Shown in pieces: positions 8,657 to 20,362 of a stretch of DNA of 64,000 nt. The translations under genes were made by a program, and so were the position numbers. The notes below the pieces were generated by a model. That model did no database searches. It was not told the origin of the DNA and worked only from the letters and a program-made list of their open reading frames with translations. Each line of letters begins with the position of its first letter. The stretch's first letter is position 1. This DNA comes from Pseudomonas sp. A-RE-19 (GTDB taxonomy: Bacteria; Pseudomonadota; Gammaproteobacteria; Pseudomonadales; Pseudomonadaceae), in assembly GCF_019956555.1 (NCBI RefSeq), contig NZ_JAHBDQ010000003.1, forward strand, positions 1-64,000, read 5' to 3'.

Positions 8657-10563
8657 ACCAGGTGTTGATCAACACGGCGCGCATCGAGCTGCTCAGCCCA
8701 CGGCTGGCGAACCAGATTGCCGCCGGTGAGGTGGTTGAGCGCCCGGCCTCGGTGATCAAGGAGTTGCTGGAGAACAGCCTCGACTCCGGTGCCAGGCGCA
8801 TCGATGTCGATGTGGAGCAGGGCGGCGTCAAGCTGCTGCGGGTACGCGACGATGGCAGCGGTATTTCTGCCGACGATCTGCCCTTGGCGCTGGCCCGGCA
8901 TGCCACCAGCAAGATTCGCAATCTGGAAGACCTCGAACAGGTCATGAGCCTGGGTTTTCGCGGTGAGGCGCTGGCGTCCATCAGCTCCGTGGCACGTCTG
9001 ACCCTGACGTCCCGCACTCGCGATGCCGATCAGGCCTGGCAGGTCGAAACCGAAGGCCGGGACATGGCGCCTCGCGTGCAACCGGCGGCCCATCCGGTGG
9101 GGACTTCGGTGGAAGTGCGTGATTTGTTCTTCAATACCCCGGCCCGACGCAAGTTTCTCAAGACCGAAAAAACCGAATTTGATCACTTGCAAGAAGTGAT
9201 CAAGCGCCTGGCGCTGGCACGGTTCGATGTGGCGTTCCATCTGCGCCACAACGGCAAAACCATCCTCAGCCTGCACGAAGCCCACGATGACGCGGCCCGC
9301 GCCCGGCGTGTGGCGGCGATCTGCGGGGCGGGTTTCCTGGAGCAGGCGCTGCCGATCGAAATCGAGCGCAATGGCCTGCATTTGTGGGGCTGGGTCGGGT
9401 TGCCGACCTTCAACCGCAGCCAGGCCGACTTGCAGTATTTCTTTGTGAATGGCCGCGCCGTGCGCGACAAACTGGTGGCCCACGCGGTACGCCAGGCTTA
9501 TCGCGACGTGCTGTTCAACGGTCGGCACCCGACGTTCGTGCTGTTTTTCGAAGTCGATCCGGCGGGCGTCGACGTCAACGTGCACCCGACCAAGCACGAA
9601 GTGCGCTTCCGTGACGGGCGCATGGTTCACGACTTCCTCTATGGCACCTTGCACCGCGCCCTCGGCGATGTGCGGCCGGAAGATCATCTGGCCGCGCCTG
9701 TTGCGACGGCGATTGTCAGGCCAACCGGGCTCGACGCCGGTGAGTTCGGTCCGCAGGGTGAAATGCGTCTGGCGGCCAATGCGCTGCTGGAACAGCCTCA
9801 GGCCCAGCCGACCGTCAATACGCCGGCTGGCTCGGGCGCTGGTGCCGGTTATCAGTATCAATACACGCCGCGGCCTCAGTCCGGCGTGCCTGTCGCCGAA
9901 GCCCAGGCTGCCTATCGCGAGTTCTTCGCGCCGTTGCCCGAGGCCAATGCGGTCGCGCTGCCGGCCGGGCAGGACGACATTCCGCCGCTGGGTTATGCAC
10001 TGGCGCAGCTCAAGGGCATCTATATTCTTTCTGAAAACGCCCAGGGTCTGGTGCTGGTGGACATGCATGCCGCTCACGAGCGAATCATGTACGAACGCCT
10101 GAAAATCGCCATGGCCAGCGAAGGCCTGAGCGGTCAGCCGCTGTTGGTGCCGGAGTCCCTGGCAGTCAGTCAGCGCGAAGCCGATTGCGCCGAGGAACAC
10201 GTCGCGTGGTTCCAGCGCCTGGGCTTTGAATTGCAACGTCTGGGCCCGGAAACCCTGGCGATCCGGCAAATCCCCGCGTTACTGAAACAGGCGGAAGCCA
10301 ATCGACTGGTCAGCGACGTTCTGGCGGATTTGATGGAATATGGCACCAGCGACCGGATTCAGGCACACCTGAACGAGTTGCTCGGCACCATGGCCTGTCA
10401 TGGCGCGATTCGTGCGAATCGGCGTCTGGCTCTGCCGGAAATGAACGGTCTGCTGCGGGACATGGAAAACACCGAACGCAGCGGTCAATGCAACCATGGC
10501 CGACCGACCTGGACCCAACTGGGCCTGGACGATCTGGACAAACTGTTCTTGCGCGGTCGTTGA
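8653..10563 (+). CDS. mutL: DNA mismatch repair protein MutL
   Basis: Encodes 636 residues. MutL links MutS mismatch recognition to downstream repair nucleases and helicase. The N-terminal GHKL ATPase shows [12 protein letters not shown] (near 20), DDGSGI and RGEALASI; a Pro/Gln-rich linker covers about 375-440. The C-terminal dimerisation domain holds [12 protein letters not shown] and ends with a CNHGRPT motif. Like other Pseudomonas MutL proteins it should be an endonuclease type; the conserved C-terminal motifs fit, although I did not identify every metal ligand. Overlaps amiB by 4 bp and miaA by 1 bp. Confidence 0.97.
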   Translation: MNQVLINTARIELLSPRLANQIAAGEVVERPASVIKELLENSLDSGARRIDVDVEQGGVKLLRVRDDGSGISADDLPLALARHATSKIRNLEDLEQVMSLGFRGEALASISSVARLTLTSRTRDADQAWQVETEGRDMAPRVQPAAHPVGTSVEVRDLFFNTPARRKFLKTEKTEFDHLQEVIKRLALARFDVAFHLRHNGKTILSLHEAHDDAARARRVAAICGAGFLEQALPIEIERNGLHLWGWVGLPTFNRSQADLQYFFVNGRAVRDKLVAHAVRQAYRDVLFNGRHPTFVLFFEVDPAGVDVNVHPTKHEVRFRDGRMVHDFLYGTLHRALGDVRPEDHLAAPVATAIVRPTGLDAGEFGPQGEMRLAANALLEQPQAQPTVNTPAGSGAGAGYQYQYTPRPQSGVPVAEAQAAYREFFAPLPEANAVALPAGQDDIPPLGYALAQLKGIYILSENAQGLVLVDMHAAHERIMYERLKIAMASEGLSGQPLLVPESLAVSQREADCAEEHVAWFQRLGFELQRLGPETLAIRQIPALLKQAEANRLVSDVLADLMEYGTSDRIQAHLNELLGTMACHGAIRANRRLALPEMNGLLRDMENTERSGQCNHGRPTWTQLGLDDLDKLFLRGR

Positions 10564-11534
10564 TGAGCCAGCTTCCTCCAGCGATTTTCCTGATGGGCCC
10601 GACCGCTGCGGGCAAGACCGACCTGGCCATCGAGCTCACCAAAGTCCTGCCCTGCGAGCTGATCAGCGTCGATTCGGCGCTGGTCTACCGTGGCATGGAC
10701 ATTGGCACCGCCAAGCCTTCCAAAGCGTTATTGGCCGAATTTCCACACCGGTTGATCGATATTCTCGACCCGGCCGAGAGCTATTCGGCTGCGGATTTTC
10801 GTCGTGATGCGCTCGAGGCCATGGCCGATATCACCGCGCGGGGCAAAATTCCGCTGCTGGTGGGCGGCACAATGCTCTACTACAAGGCTTTGCTCGAAGG
10901 TTTGGCAGACATGCCGGCGGCCGACCCGGATGTTCGCGCACAAATCGAAGAAGAGGCTGCACGCCTTGGCTGGCAAGCCCTGCACGATCAATTGGCGGTG
11001 ATCGATCCGCAGTCCGCAGCGCGTATTCATCCGAACGATCCACAACGCCTCAGTCGAGCGCTGGAAGTTTATCGCGTCAGTGGTCAGAGCATGACTGAGC
11101 TACGCTTGCGACAATCTGCGCAAAGTACTGAAGCAGCCGCTTCGGGACTGCAACAATTGCCCTATACTGTCGCGAACTTGGCCATCGCCCCGGCAAATCG
11201 CCAGGTACTGCACGAGCGCATTAAACAAAGATTCACAAATATGTTGGAACAGGGATTCATAGACGAGGTCGTAGCCCTGCGAGATAGAGGTGACCTGCAT
11301 TCGGGGATGCCGTCTATACGTGCTGTAGGCTATCGACAAGTCTGGGACTACCTGGATGGCAAGCTGACGTCAGCCGAGATGCAGGAGCGTGGAATCATTG
11401 CCACGCGCCAATTGGCAAAGCGCCAGTTCACCTGGCTGCGCAGTTGGGCTGATTTACATTGGTTGGACAGCCTCGATTGCGACAATCTGCCGCGCGCCTT
11501 GAAATACCTCGGGACCATCTCCATATTGAGCTGA
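10563..11534 (+). CDS. miaA: tRNA dimethylallyltransferase
   Basis: Encodes 323 residues from the ATG at 10563 that overlaps the mutL stop (TGATG). A longer in-frame start inside mutL at 10488 is unlikely. MiaA transfers a dimethylallyl group to A37 of UNN-decoding tRNAs. The P-loop GPTAAGKT is at 12-19 and [16 protein letters not shown] follows. In many proteobacteria hfq promoters lie inside miaA, and the same arrangement (miaA-hfq-hflX-hflK-hflC) is kept here. Confidence 0.97.
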   Translation: MSQLPPAIFLMGPTAAGKTDLAIELTKVLPCELISVDSALVYRGMDIGTAKPSKALLAEFPHRLIDILDPAESYSAADFRRDALEAMADITARGKIPLLVGGTMLYYKALLEGLADMPAADPDVRAQIEEEAARLGWQALHDQLAVIDPQSAARIHPNDPQRLSRALEVYRVSGQSMTELRLRQSAQSTEAAASGLQQLPYTVANLAIAPANRQVLHERIKQRFTNMLEQGFIDEVVALRDRGDLHSGMPSIRAVGYRQVWDYLDGKLTSAEMQERGIIATRQLAKRQFTWLRSWADLHWLDSLDCDNLPRALKYLGTISILS

Positions 11535-11627
11535 GTCCTTGCAATTGCCGTCTATCCTTGGGGGTGTGACGGCCCAAGCCATCTGTTTACCTATTTTTTA
11601 TATTGAATCCTTAAAGGAGTGCGGCAC

Positions 11628-11888
11628 ATGTCAAAAGGGCATTCGCTACAAGACCCTTACTTGAATACTTTACGTAAAGAGAAAGTGGGGGTTTCCATCT
11701 ACCTGGTCAACGGTATCAAACTGCAAGGCACGATCGAGTCTTTCGACCAGTTCGTTATCCTGCTGAAAAACACCGTCAGCCAGATGGTTTACAAACACGC
11801 TATCTCTACAGTGGTGCCGGTTCGTCCAATTCGTCTGCCTAGCGCAACCGAATCCGAAGCAGGTGACGCTGAGCCAGGTAACGCCTGA
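11628..11888 (+). CDS. hfq: RNA chaperone Hfq
   Basis: Encodes 86 residues from 11628, preceded by AAAGGAG. Hfq is a hexameric Sm-like protein that pairs small RNAs with mRNAs and, in pseudomonads, works with Crc in catabolite repression. The Sm1 motif ([20 protein letters not shown]) and Sm2 motif ([10 protein letters not shown]) are complete. The acidic C-terminal tail is short, as is usual for the genus. hflX follows after 12 bp. Confidence 0.98.
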   Translation: MSKGHSLQDPYLNTLRKEKVGVSIYLVNGIKLQGTIESFDQFVILLKNTVSQMVYKHAISTVVPVRPIRLPSATESEAGDAEPGNA

Positions 11889-11900
11889 TAGGAGTCTCCT

Positions 11901-13202
11901 TTGTTCTTTGAGCGCCACGGTGGTGGTGAGCGGGCAATTCTCGTTCACTTGGATGGTCAGGACCCTGAGGCGCGCGAAGATCCGCAGGAGTTTCAGGAGT
12001 TGGCAATTTCGGCTGGCGCCGAGACCGTCGCGTTTTTTAACGTGCCGCGTCATCGGCCAACCGCCAAAACCCTGATCAGCAGCGGCAAGGTCGAAGAATT
12101 ACGCGACCTGGTCAAAGCCGAACAGGTCGATCTGGTGATTTTCAATCACATCCTCACGCCCAGTCAGGAACGTAACCTCGAACGTGTTTTCGAGTGTCGC
12201 GTGATTGACCGCACGGGTCTGATTCTCGATATCTTCGCCCAGCGCGCCCGCACCCATGAAGGCAAGCTCCAGGTCGAACTGGCCCAGCTTGAACACATGA
12301 GTACGCGGCTGGTTCGTGGCTGGACTCACCTTGAGCGGCAGAAGGGCGGTATCGGTCTGCGCGGCCCGGGTGAAACCCAGCTGGAAACCGACCGGCGCCT
12401 GTTGCGGGTTCGCCTGCGGCAGATCAAGGGGCGCCTGGAAAAGGTCCGCAGCCAGCGCGAGCAGTCTCGACGCGGGCGCAAACGTGCTGACATTCCGACG
12501 GTTTCACTGGTGGGTTATACCAACGCCGGCAAATCGACGCTGTTCAACTCGGTCACCGATTCCGACGTCTTCGCCGCCGACCAGCTATTCGCCACCCTCG
12601 ACCCGACCCTGCGCCGACTCGAACTCGACGACCTCGGGCCGATCGTGCTGGCCGACACTGTGGGCTTCATTCGCCACTTGCCGCACAAGCTGGTCGAGGC
12701 ATTTCGGGCTACGCTCGAAGAGTCGAGCAACTCCGACCTGCTGCTGCACGTGATCGATGCGCACGAGCCCGAGCGTATGGCCCAGATTGAACAGGTCATG
12801 GTGGTGCTCGGAGAGATCGGGGCGCAAGACTTGCCGATCCTTGAGGTATACAACAAACTCGATTTGCTCGAGGGTGTTGAGCCGCAGATCCAGCGCGATG
12901 CCGATGGCAAGCCGCAGCGGGTCTGGTTGTCGGCCAAGGACGGTACCGGCCTGGACCTGCTCAAGCAGGCCGTGGCCGAACTGTTGGGCAGTGATTTGTT
13001 TGTTGGCACCTTGCGCTTGCCGCAACGTTTTGCTCGACTGCGTGCGCAGTTTTTCGAACTCGGTGCGGTGCAAAAAGAAGAACACGACGAAGAAGGCATC
13101 AGCCTGCTGGCCGTTCGCTTGCCGCGGATCGAATTGAATCGACTCGTGAGTCGCGAAGGTCTTCAGCCGATGGAGTTCATCGAGCAACACACTTTGCAAT
13201 AA
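11901..13202 (+). CDS. hflX: ribosome-associated GTPase HflX
   Basis: Encodes 433 residues from a TTG start at 11901, supported by GGAG at 11891-11894 and by the N-terminus FFERHGGGERAILVHLD that fits the family. HflX splits or rescues stalled ribosomes under stress. An N-terminal HflX domain is followed by a coiled basic linker rich in Arg, then the GTPase domain with GYTNAGKST (near 206), DTVGFIRHLP and NKLD. It lies between hfq and hflK and is probably co-transcribed with hfq. Confidence 0.95.
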   Translation: MFFERHGGGERAILVHLDGQDPEAREDPQEFQELAISAGAETVAFFNVPRHRPTAKTLISSGKVEELRDLVKAEQVDLVIFNHILTPSQERNLERVFECRVIDRTGLILDIFAQRARTHEGKLQVELAQLEHMSTRLVRGWTHLERQKGGIGLRGPGETQLETDRRLLRVRLRQIKGRLEKVRSQREQSRRGRKRADIPTVSLVGYTNAGKSTLFNSVTDSDVFAADQLFATLDPTLRRLELDDLGPIVLADTVGFIRHLPHKLVEAFRATLEESSNSDLLLHVIDAHEPERMAQIEQVMVVLGEIGAQDLPILEVYNKLDLLEGVEPQIQRDADGKPQRVWLSAKDGTGLDLLKQAVAELLGSDLFVGTLRLPQRFARLRAQFFELGAVQKEEHDEEGISLLAVRLPRIELNRLVSREGLQPMEFIEQHTLQ

Positions 13203-13298
13203 AAGCCTGAGAAAGCGGTTGTGCCGCGGTGACAGGCATTCTGTAGCATTGGTCGGCGCGCCGTGGGTGCGTCTTTGCTTTATCAGATGGAGAGCGCT

Positions 13299-14468
13299 AT
13301 GGCTTGGAATGAGCCGGGTGGCAACTCGAATAATCAGGATCCTTGGGGTGGCAAGCGCCGCAATAACGGCGACCGCAAGGGACCACCGGATCTCGACGAG
13401 GCCTTCCGAAAGCTGCAGGAAAGCCTGAACGGGTTGTTCGGTGGTGGTAAGAAACGCGGTGACGAGGGCGGTGGTCCAGGCAGGAGTGGCGGCTTCGGCG
13501 GCCTGCTCGGCATCGGCCTGGTCGTGCTCGCAGCCGTGTGGCTGTACAGCGCGGTTTATGTGGTTGATGAGCAGGAGCAGGCCGTTGTGCTGCGCTTCGG
13601 CAAATACTATGAAACCGTCGGCCCGGGCCTGAACATCTATTTCCCGCCGATCGATCGCAAGTACCTGGAAAACGTCACGCGTGAGCGTGCCTACACCAAG
13701 CAGGGTCAAATGCTGACTGAAGACGAAAACATCGTCGAAGTGCCGCTGACCGTGCAGTACAAGATCAGCAACCTGCAGGACTTCGTGCTGAACGTCGATC
13801 AGCCGGAAATCAGTCTGCAGAACGCGACCGACAGTGCCTTGCGTCACGTGGTGGGTTCTACCGCCATGGACCAGGTGCTGACCGAAGGTCGTGAATTGAT
13901 GGCCAGCGAAATCAAGGAGCGTCTGCAACGCTTCCTCGATACCTATCGCACCGGCATCACCGTCACCCAGGTCAACGTACAGAGCGCAGCGGCACCGCGT
14001 GAAGTTCAGGAAGCCTTCGACGACGTGATCCGTGCCCGTGAAGACGAGCAGCGTTCGCGCAACCAGGCTGAAACCTATGCCAACGGCGTCGTGCCGGAAG
14101 CCCGTGGTCAGGCCCAGCGCATCCTCGAAGATGCCAACGGTTACCGCGACGAGACCGTCTCCCGCGCCAAGGGTGAGGCCGATCGCTTCACCAAACTGGT
14201 GGCCGAATATCGCAAGGCCCCTGAAGTTACCCGTCAGCGTCTGTATCTGGACACCATGCAGGAAATCTTCAGCAACACCAGCAAGGTTCTCGTGACCGGC
14301 AACAAGAATGGCCAGAACAATCTGCTGTACTTGCCGCTGGACAAGATGATCGACAGTGGTCGCAGCCCTGGCGCCCCGGTGACCGGTGCGGCAGCCAGCA
14401 GCAATGAAACAAATGCGCGTGCGGCAGCCGACCTGCAGCAGCAAGCACGTACCAGGGAGAGTCGCTGA
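13299..14468 (+). CDS. hflK: FtsH protease modulator HflK
   Basis: Encodes 389 residues from the ATG at 13299 (MAWNEPGG); the GTG at 13263 was rejected because the family begins here and GAGAG precedes this ATG. A Gly/Arg-rich cytoplasmic N-terminus leads to one membrane segment (about 68-88) and a large periplasmic SPFH (band 7) domain. HflK and HflC form a cage around FtsH in the inner membrane and control its access to membrane substrates. It overlaps hflC by one base. Confidence 0.95.
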   Translation: MAWNEPGGNSNNQDPWGGKRRNNGDRKGPPDLDEAFRKLQESLNGLFGGGKKRGDEGGGPGRSGGFGGLLGIGLVVLAAVWLYSAVYVVDEQEQAVVLRFGKYYETVGPGLNIYFPPIDRKYLENVTRERAYTKQGQMLTEDENIVEVPLTVQYKISNLQDFVLNVDQPEISLQNATDSALRHVVGSTAMDQVLTEGRELMASEIKERLQRFLDTYRTGITVTQVNVQSAAAPREVQEAFDDVIRAREDEQRSRNQAETYANGVVPEARGQAQRILEDANGYRDETVSRAKGEADRFTKLVAEYRKAPEVTRQRLYLDTMQEIFSNTSKVLVTGNKNGQNNLLYLPLDKMIDSGRSPGAPVTGAAASSNETNARAAADLQQQARTRESR

Positions 14469-15337
14469 TGAGCAATAAATCGCTGATCGCCCTTATTATC
14501 GGCGTCGTCGTGGCGATCGTTGCCTGGAACTGCTTCTACATCGTGGCTCAGACCGAGCGCGCGGTGATGCTGCAGTTCGGTCGCGTGGTTCAGGCCGATG
14601 TTCAGCCGGGCCTGCACGTGAAAGTGCCTTACGTTAACAAGGTGCGCATATTCGACGCGCGCCTGATGACGCTGGATGCACCGACACAGCGCTTCCTGAC
14701 GCTGGAAAAGAAGGCCGTGATGGTCGACGCCTACGCCAAGTGGCGCGTGAAAGATGCCGAGCGCTTCTACACCGCGACGTCTGGCCTCAAGCAGATTGCC
14801 GACGAGCGTCTTTCCCGTCGTCTGGAGTCGGGCCTGCGTGACCAGTTCGGTAAGCGCACCCTGCACGAAGTCGTGTCCGGTGAACGTGATGCGCTGATGG
14901 CAGACATCACCGCTTCGCTGAACAAGATGGCGGAAAAAGAGCTGGGCATCGAAGTGATCGATGTCCGGGTCAAGACCATCGACCTGCCGAAGGAAGTTAA
15001 CCGCAGTGTGTTCGAGCGTATGAGCACCGAGCGTGAGCGTGAAGCTCGCGAGCACCGCGCCAAGGGTAACGAGCTGGCTGAAGGCATCCGTGCCGACGCC
15101 GACCGTCAACGCCGCGTGTTGCTGGCTGAAGCCTATCGTGAATCGGAAGAGGTTCGCGGTGATGGTGACGCCCAGGCCGCTTCGATCTACTCCAAGGCAT
15201 ACGGCCAGGATCAGGAGTTCTACGCGTTCTACCGTAGCCTGCGTGCCTACCGTGAAAGCTTCGCGAACAAATCCGACGTCATGGTCCTGGACCCGGGCAG
15301 CGACTTCTTCCGTTACCTGGAAAAAGCCAAGCCTTGA
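14468..15337 (+). CDS. hflC: FtsH protease modulator HflC
   Basis: Encodes 289 residues with an N-terminal membrane anchor (about 5-24) and an SPFH domain, including the conserved helical segment with EREREAREHRAKG. It is the partner of HflK and its start overlaps the hflK stop (TGATG). In several pseudomonads a short DUF2065 gene follows; none is found here, and a terminator lies at 15422. Confidence 0.95.
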   Translation: MSNKSLIALIIGVVVAIVAWNCFYIVAQTERAVMLQFGRVVQADVQPGLHVKVPYVNKVRIFDARLMTLDAPTQRFLTLEKKAVMVDAYAKWRVKDAERFYTATSGLKQIADERLSRRLESGLRDQFGKRTLHEVVSGERDALMADITASLNKMAEKELGIEVIDVRVKTIDLPKEVNRSVFERMSTEREREAREHRAKGNELAEGIRADADRQRRVLLAEAYRESEEVRGDGDAQAASIYSKAYGQDQEFYAFYRSLRAYRESFANKSDVMVLDPGSDFFRYLEKAKP

Positions 15338-15421
15338 TACGACGTTGACCTGAATCATCCCGCCGGGCGGCTAAAACCTCGGGCGGGGTGATCCTTTGGG
15401 AAAACGTGTGTATGATGCGGC

Positions 15422-15446
15422 AGCCGGGAAATTCCCGGCTTTTTTG
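15422..15446 (+). terminator. Rho-independent terminator after hflC
   Basis: AGCCGGGAA pairs with TTCCCGGCT and six T follow. It separates the hflKC transcript from hisZ-purA. Confidence 0.88.
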
Positions 15447-15483
15447 CGTCTGCACGTTTGATTGCAGTATTTATGCAGGCGCC

Positions 15484-15593
15484 CGAGTTGAATGACTCGA
15501 CAGATTTTTCGAGGAAAATGATTGGCGAAGCCGATTTCAGGCTTTTCGCCCCGTTGTTCATGCGCGTGGTTTGCACATGAGCCGATCATTTTC
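15484..15593 (+). promoter_or_regulatory. structured leader upstream of hisZ
   Basis: After the hflC terminator about 200 nt without a gene precede hisZ. They contain a hairpin with arms 15484-15488 and 15495-15499, a long-range stem of 12 matched bases (15514-15526 with 15581-15593), and inside it a hairpin (15524-15532 with 15540-15550, two-base bulge) that competes for the shared GGC at 15524-15526. This looks like a folded leader with two alternative states. Role unknown. Confidence 0.4.
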
Positions 15594-15650
15594 TGCTTCA
15601 CTCAAGGCTCGCCCAAAGGCTTGTCGCCCGGATCATAGGGGAATGGCGTA

Positions 15651-16838
15651 ATGGCAACGGTAGACCGCTGGCTGCTGCCAGATGGCATCGAAGAAGTACT
15701 GCCACCGGAGGCGGCGCGTATTGAAGTCGCGCGTCGTCAGGTGTTGGATCTGTTCCAGAGCTGGGGTTACGAGTTTGTCGTGACTCCCCATATCGAGTAC
15801 CTGGAATCCCTGCTGACCGGCGCGGGCTCGGACCTCGATCTGCGTACCTTCAAGGTCATCGACCCGCAGTCGGGCCGGCAGATGGGTTTCCGTGCCGACA
15901 TCACGCCACAAGTGGCGCGCATCGATGCGCATACCCTGCGTCGCGAAGGCCCGAGCCGTCTGTGTTATGCCGGTAGCGTGCTGCATGCCCAGCCACGTGC
16001 CTTGTCGTCCTCGCGCAGCCCGATTCAACTGGGCGCCGAGTTGTACGGCGATGCCAGCCCGAGCAGCGACGTGGAAGTCATCAGCCTGATGCTGGCCATG
16101 CTGCAACTGGCCGATGTGCCGGATGTGCACATGGACCTCGGTCATGTCGGCATCTACCGCGGCCTGGCCCGTGCCGCCGGTTTGTCCGGCGAAGCCGAGC
16201 AACAGTTATTCGATGCGTTGCAACGTAAAGCCATCGACGAGGTCATTACCTTGACCGAAGGCCTGCCTGCCGATCTGTCGGGCATGCTGCGAGCGCTGGT
16301 CGACCTGTGTGGCGGTCGTGAAGTATTGAGCGCTGCCCGCGAGCGTCTGGCCAGTGCGCCGGCGCCTGTGCTGGCGGCCCTGGACGATTTGCTGGCGATT
16401 GCCGAGCGTCTGTCCACGCGGTTCCCGGAATTACCGCTGTACTTCGACTTGGGCGAATTGCGCGGCTACCACTACCACACCGGTGTGGTGTTCGCCGTGT
16501 TTGTGCCGGGTGTCGGCCAGTCCATCGCTCAGGGCGGTCGTTACGACGACATCGGTGCCGACTTCGGTCGTGCCCGTCCGGCGACTGGTTTCTCTACCGA
16601 TTTGAAAACCCTGGTGACCCTGGGGCGTGCTGAGATCGAGCTACCGTCTGGCGGTATCTGGATGCCTGACAGTACGGATGCAGCACTCTGGCAGCAGGTT
16701 TGCCAGTTGCGCAGTGAGGGTCAGCGTGTCGTTCAGGCATTGCCTGGGCAACCTTTGGCCGCCGCCCGTGAAGCGGACTGCGACCGGCAATTGATTCAGC
16801 AGAACGGGCTTTGGCAAGTATTGCCGCTGGCTTCTTGA
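15651..16838 (+). CDS. hisZ: ATP phosphoribosyltransferase regulatory subunit HisZ
   Basis: Encodes 395 residues related to histidyl-tRNA synthetase but without tRNA-binding parts. HisZ forms a complex with the short-form HisG, giving activity and histidine feedback to the first step of histidine synthesis. The class II synthetase-like core is recognisable from [18 protein letters not shown] at the N-terminus through [15 protein letters not shown]. hisG is not in the window. purA follows after 54 bp in the same direction, an arrangement kept in the genus. Confidence 0.94.
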   Translation: MATVDRWLLPDGIEEVLPPEAARIEVARRQVLDLFQSWGYEFVVTPHIEYLESLLTGAGSDLDLRTFKVIDPQSGRQMGFRADITPQVARIDAHTLRREGPSRLCYAGSVLHAQPRALSSSRSPIQLGAELYGDASPSSDVEVISLMLAMLQLADVPDVHMDLGHVGIYRGLARAAGLSGEAEQQLFDALQRKAIDEVITLTEGLPADLSGMLRALVDLCGGREVLSAARERLASAPAPVLAALDDLLAIAERLSTRFPELPLYFDLGELRGYHYHTGVVFAVFVPGVGQSIAQGGRYDDIGADFGRARPATGFSTDLKTLVTLGRAEIELPSGGIWMPDSTDAALWQQVCQLRSEGQRVVQALPGQPLAAAREADCDRQLIQQNGLWQVLPLAS

Positions 16839-18185
<1,347 letters not shown>

Positions 18186-18207
18186 TAAGTCGTTGATGTA
18201 AAACACA

Positions 18208-18231
18208 AAGGCCCCTTCATTGGGGCCTTTG
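18208..18231 (+). terminator. Rho-independent terminator after purA
   Basis: AAAGGCCCC and GGGGCCTTT form a strong stem around a TTCATT loop. Confidence 0.88.
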
Positions 18232-18335
18232 TCGTTGATGCCTGCCGAACGGCATGACCTTTGCTGTGATGTTGAATAAAAGCATCGCTTCCAGTGTGCC
18301 ATCAATTTAATGGCGCCAAAGCAGAGGGATTTCAA

Positions 18336-20270
18336 GTGTCGGCCGTTCTCTCACTGTTACAAAGCCGTCTATTGCGGCCTGTGTTCGTTACCCTTGGTAT
18401 CGCCCTTTTGGTGCAGGTGCTGGTAGCTGTCGCTCTGACTCGGAGCACAGTGACTGCGCTGGAAGCCGATCTGGGTGTGCGCCTGGGGGCCGATAGCCAG
18501 AAGCTCTCCAATGAACTTGAGCAGGCGGGGCGTGAAGTCACCTCGAGCCTGGACAATCTGTCGACCAGCACCCGTCAGCGACTGACCGCCGGCCTGTCTT
18601 CGCGTCTGAAGGACGAGCAGGTGCAACTGCGTACGACGCTGGAGAAGGATCTGAAGGAATCGGCCAACGACATGGCGCAGCTTCTGGCCTCAGTCGCACC
18701 TCGCGCCATGTGGGACAGCGACATTCCTACCCTGTCCGAATTCGCCCGTCGTGCGCAGCGCAACCCCAACGTATTGTTTGTGGTGTACGACGACGCCACG
18801 GGCCAGCACCTCACGCGCTACCTCAACCGGGAGAACGCGATCAACAAAGCGCTTCTTGAGAAAGGCCAGGGTGAGCGGGCGCTGGACAAGGTGCTGGATG
18901 CGGCGAAAAACGATCCCTCGGTCTACTACCTCGAAGCGTCTATCAATCCCAATGGGGTGGAAATCGGCAAAGTCCTGATGGGGGTTTCGACCGCCTCCGT
19001 GGAAACCGATCTGGCGGCGCTGGACAAGCGCTTCTCGGCGCTGATCGCCAGCGGCGATCAGCTGGTGGGTGACAGCCTCAAAGGCGCGGCGGCTGACAGT
19101 GCAACGGCGATGCGCGGGCGTTTGCAGTCGGCGCAGTCCACGGCCTCTGAAATGAAAGCCAATACCGCCAGTACCGTGCAGGAAGCCGCGGGGACTTTGC
19201 GCTGGCGCATCGGCATGGGGTTGGCGGTGGTGGGGTTCGGTGTGTTGCTGTTGCTGGCGGTGGTGCTGGGTCGTCGAGTGGTCAATCGTTTGAAAATGCT
19301 GATTGCCGCCATGGATGATCTGGCGGCAGGTGAGGGCGATCTGACCAAGCGCGTGCAGATCAACAGTCAGGACGAGATTGGCGACATGGCTTCGGCGGTC
19401 AATCGCTTTGTGGATAAGTTGCAGCCAATCGTGCGTGAGGCAGGTGATGTGGCTCAGCGTACCGGCGTGGAAATCGGCGCCATGACCCTGCGCAATGCCG
19501 GTGCCGATGCGGCCGCAGGCATGCAGCGCGATGAAGTGGCTGAAAGCTTGCGCGCGTTGTCGCAGATGGCTGACGAAGCCCAGTCGGAAAGCCACGCCAT
19601 GCAGGCCGCTTTGCAGCAGGTGGTGGACATTCGTCAAGCCACGGACGAGAACACCCGGACCTCGGCGAAAGTTGGCAGTCTCATCGAAGCGTTGGCCGGA
19701 CAAGTCGACACCGGTGCGAAAGTCATCGAGCGCCTCGCACAACAAAGTGAACAGATTGAAGTGGTGCTGACTGTGATTCACGGGATTGCCGAACAAACCA
19801 ATTTGCTGGCGCTCAACGCAGCCATTGAAGCGGCGCGTGCCGGCGAGACCGGGCGCGGGTTTGCCGTGGTGGCGGACGAAGTGCGGGCGTTGGCGAGCAA
19901 GACTCAGAGCTCAACCGGCGACATTCAGGCGCATATCGTTGCGTTGCAGCAGGGCGCGCGCGAGGCCGTCGCGGCCATCGGGCAGGCCGGACGTCAGGCC
20001 AGCGAAGGTTTGCTGGTGTTGCGCGACAGTGCGCGGTTGCAGCAGTCGGTGCAGGCGTCGGTCGAGCAGGTGCATGCGGCGATCGGTCTGGCAACCCAGG
20101 CCGCGGCGCATCAGGCGCAAGGTGCGCAGGCGGTGCGGGGTCGGGTTGAGACCATTCATGCTCAGGCTGAGAAGGCGGCTCAGGCGGTAGTGGAGACTAC
20201 GGCCAGTGGCAAGCTGCTGGATGGGCTGGCGGCGCAGTTGAAGGCGAGCCTGGGGCAGTTCAGGGCCTGA
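18336..20270 (+). CDS. methyl-accepting chemotaxis protein
   Basis: Encodes 644 residues from the GTG at 18336, chosen because AGAGGGA lies six bases upstream; a GTG at 18294 in frame has no such site. Layout: first membrane helix (about 14-34), a periplasmic region of about 250 residues, second membrane helix (about 288-310), HAMP (about 311-365), and a cytoplasmic signalling hairpin with the conserved tip [20 protein letters not shown]. There is no C-terminal NWETF-type pentapeptide for CheR/CheB docking. The ligand cannot be told; the periplasmic part looks long-helical with a central alpha/beta piece. It is monocistronic. Confidence 0.93.
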   Translation: MSAVLSLLQSRLLRPVFVTLGIALLVQVLVAVALTRSTVTALEADLGVRLGADSQKLSNELEQAGREVTSSLDNLSTSTRQRLTAGLSSRLKDEQVQLRTTLEKDLKESANDMAQLLASVAPRAMWDSDIPTLSEFARRAQRNPNVLFVVYDDATGQHLTRYLNRENAINKALLEKGQGERALDKVLDAAKNDPSVYYLEASINPNGVEIGKVLMGVSTASVETDLAALDKRFSALIASGDQLVGDSLKGAAADSATAMRGRLQSAQSTASEMKANTASTVQEAAGTLRWRIGMGLAVVGFGVLLLLAVVLGRRVVNRLKMLIAAMDDLAAGEGDLTKRVQINSQDEIGDMASAVNRFVDKLQPIVREAGDVAQRTGVEIGAMTLRNAGADAAAGMQRDEVAESLRALSQMADEAQSESHAMQAALQQVVDIRQATDENTRTSAKVGSLIEALAGQVDTGAKVIERLAQQSEQIEVVLTVIHGIAEQTNLLALNAAIEAARAGETGRGFAVVADEVRALASKTQSSTGDIQAHIVALQQGAREAVAAIGQAGRQASEGLLVLRDSARLQQSVQASVEQVHAAIGLATQAAAHQAQGAQAVRGRVETIHAQAEKAAQAVVETTASGKLLDGLAAQLKASLGQFRA

Positions 20271-20290
20271 TGAGTTGTCTGGGCGACCGC

Positions 20291-20356
20291 TATCGCGAGC
20301 AGGCTCGCTCCCACATTGGAATGCATTCTCCTGTGGGAGCGAGCCTGCTCGCGAAG
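20291..20356. repeat. REP pair (GTGGGAGCGAGC type), inverted
   Basis: Two inverted copies between the convergent chemoreceptor and iron-permease genes; the repeat ends within a few bases of the permease stop codon at 20363. Confidence 0.85.
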
Positions 20357-20362
20357 GCGATC

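Noticed and set aside
12585..14444. 619-codon frame antisense to hflX and hflK
   Set aside because: hflX and hflK are clear; the antisense frame lacks a ribosome-binding site and any recognisable domain.
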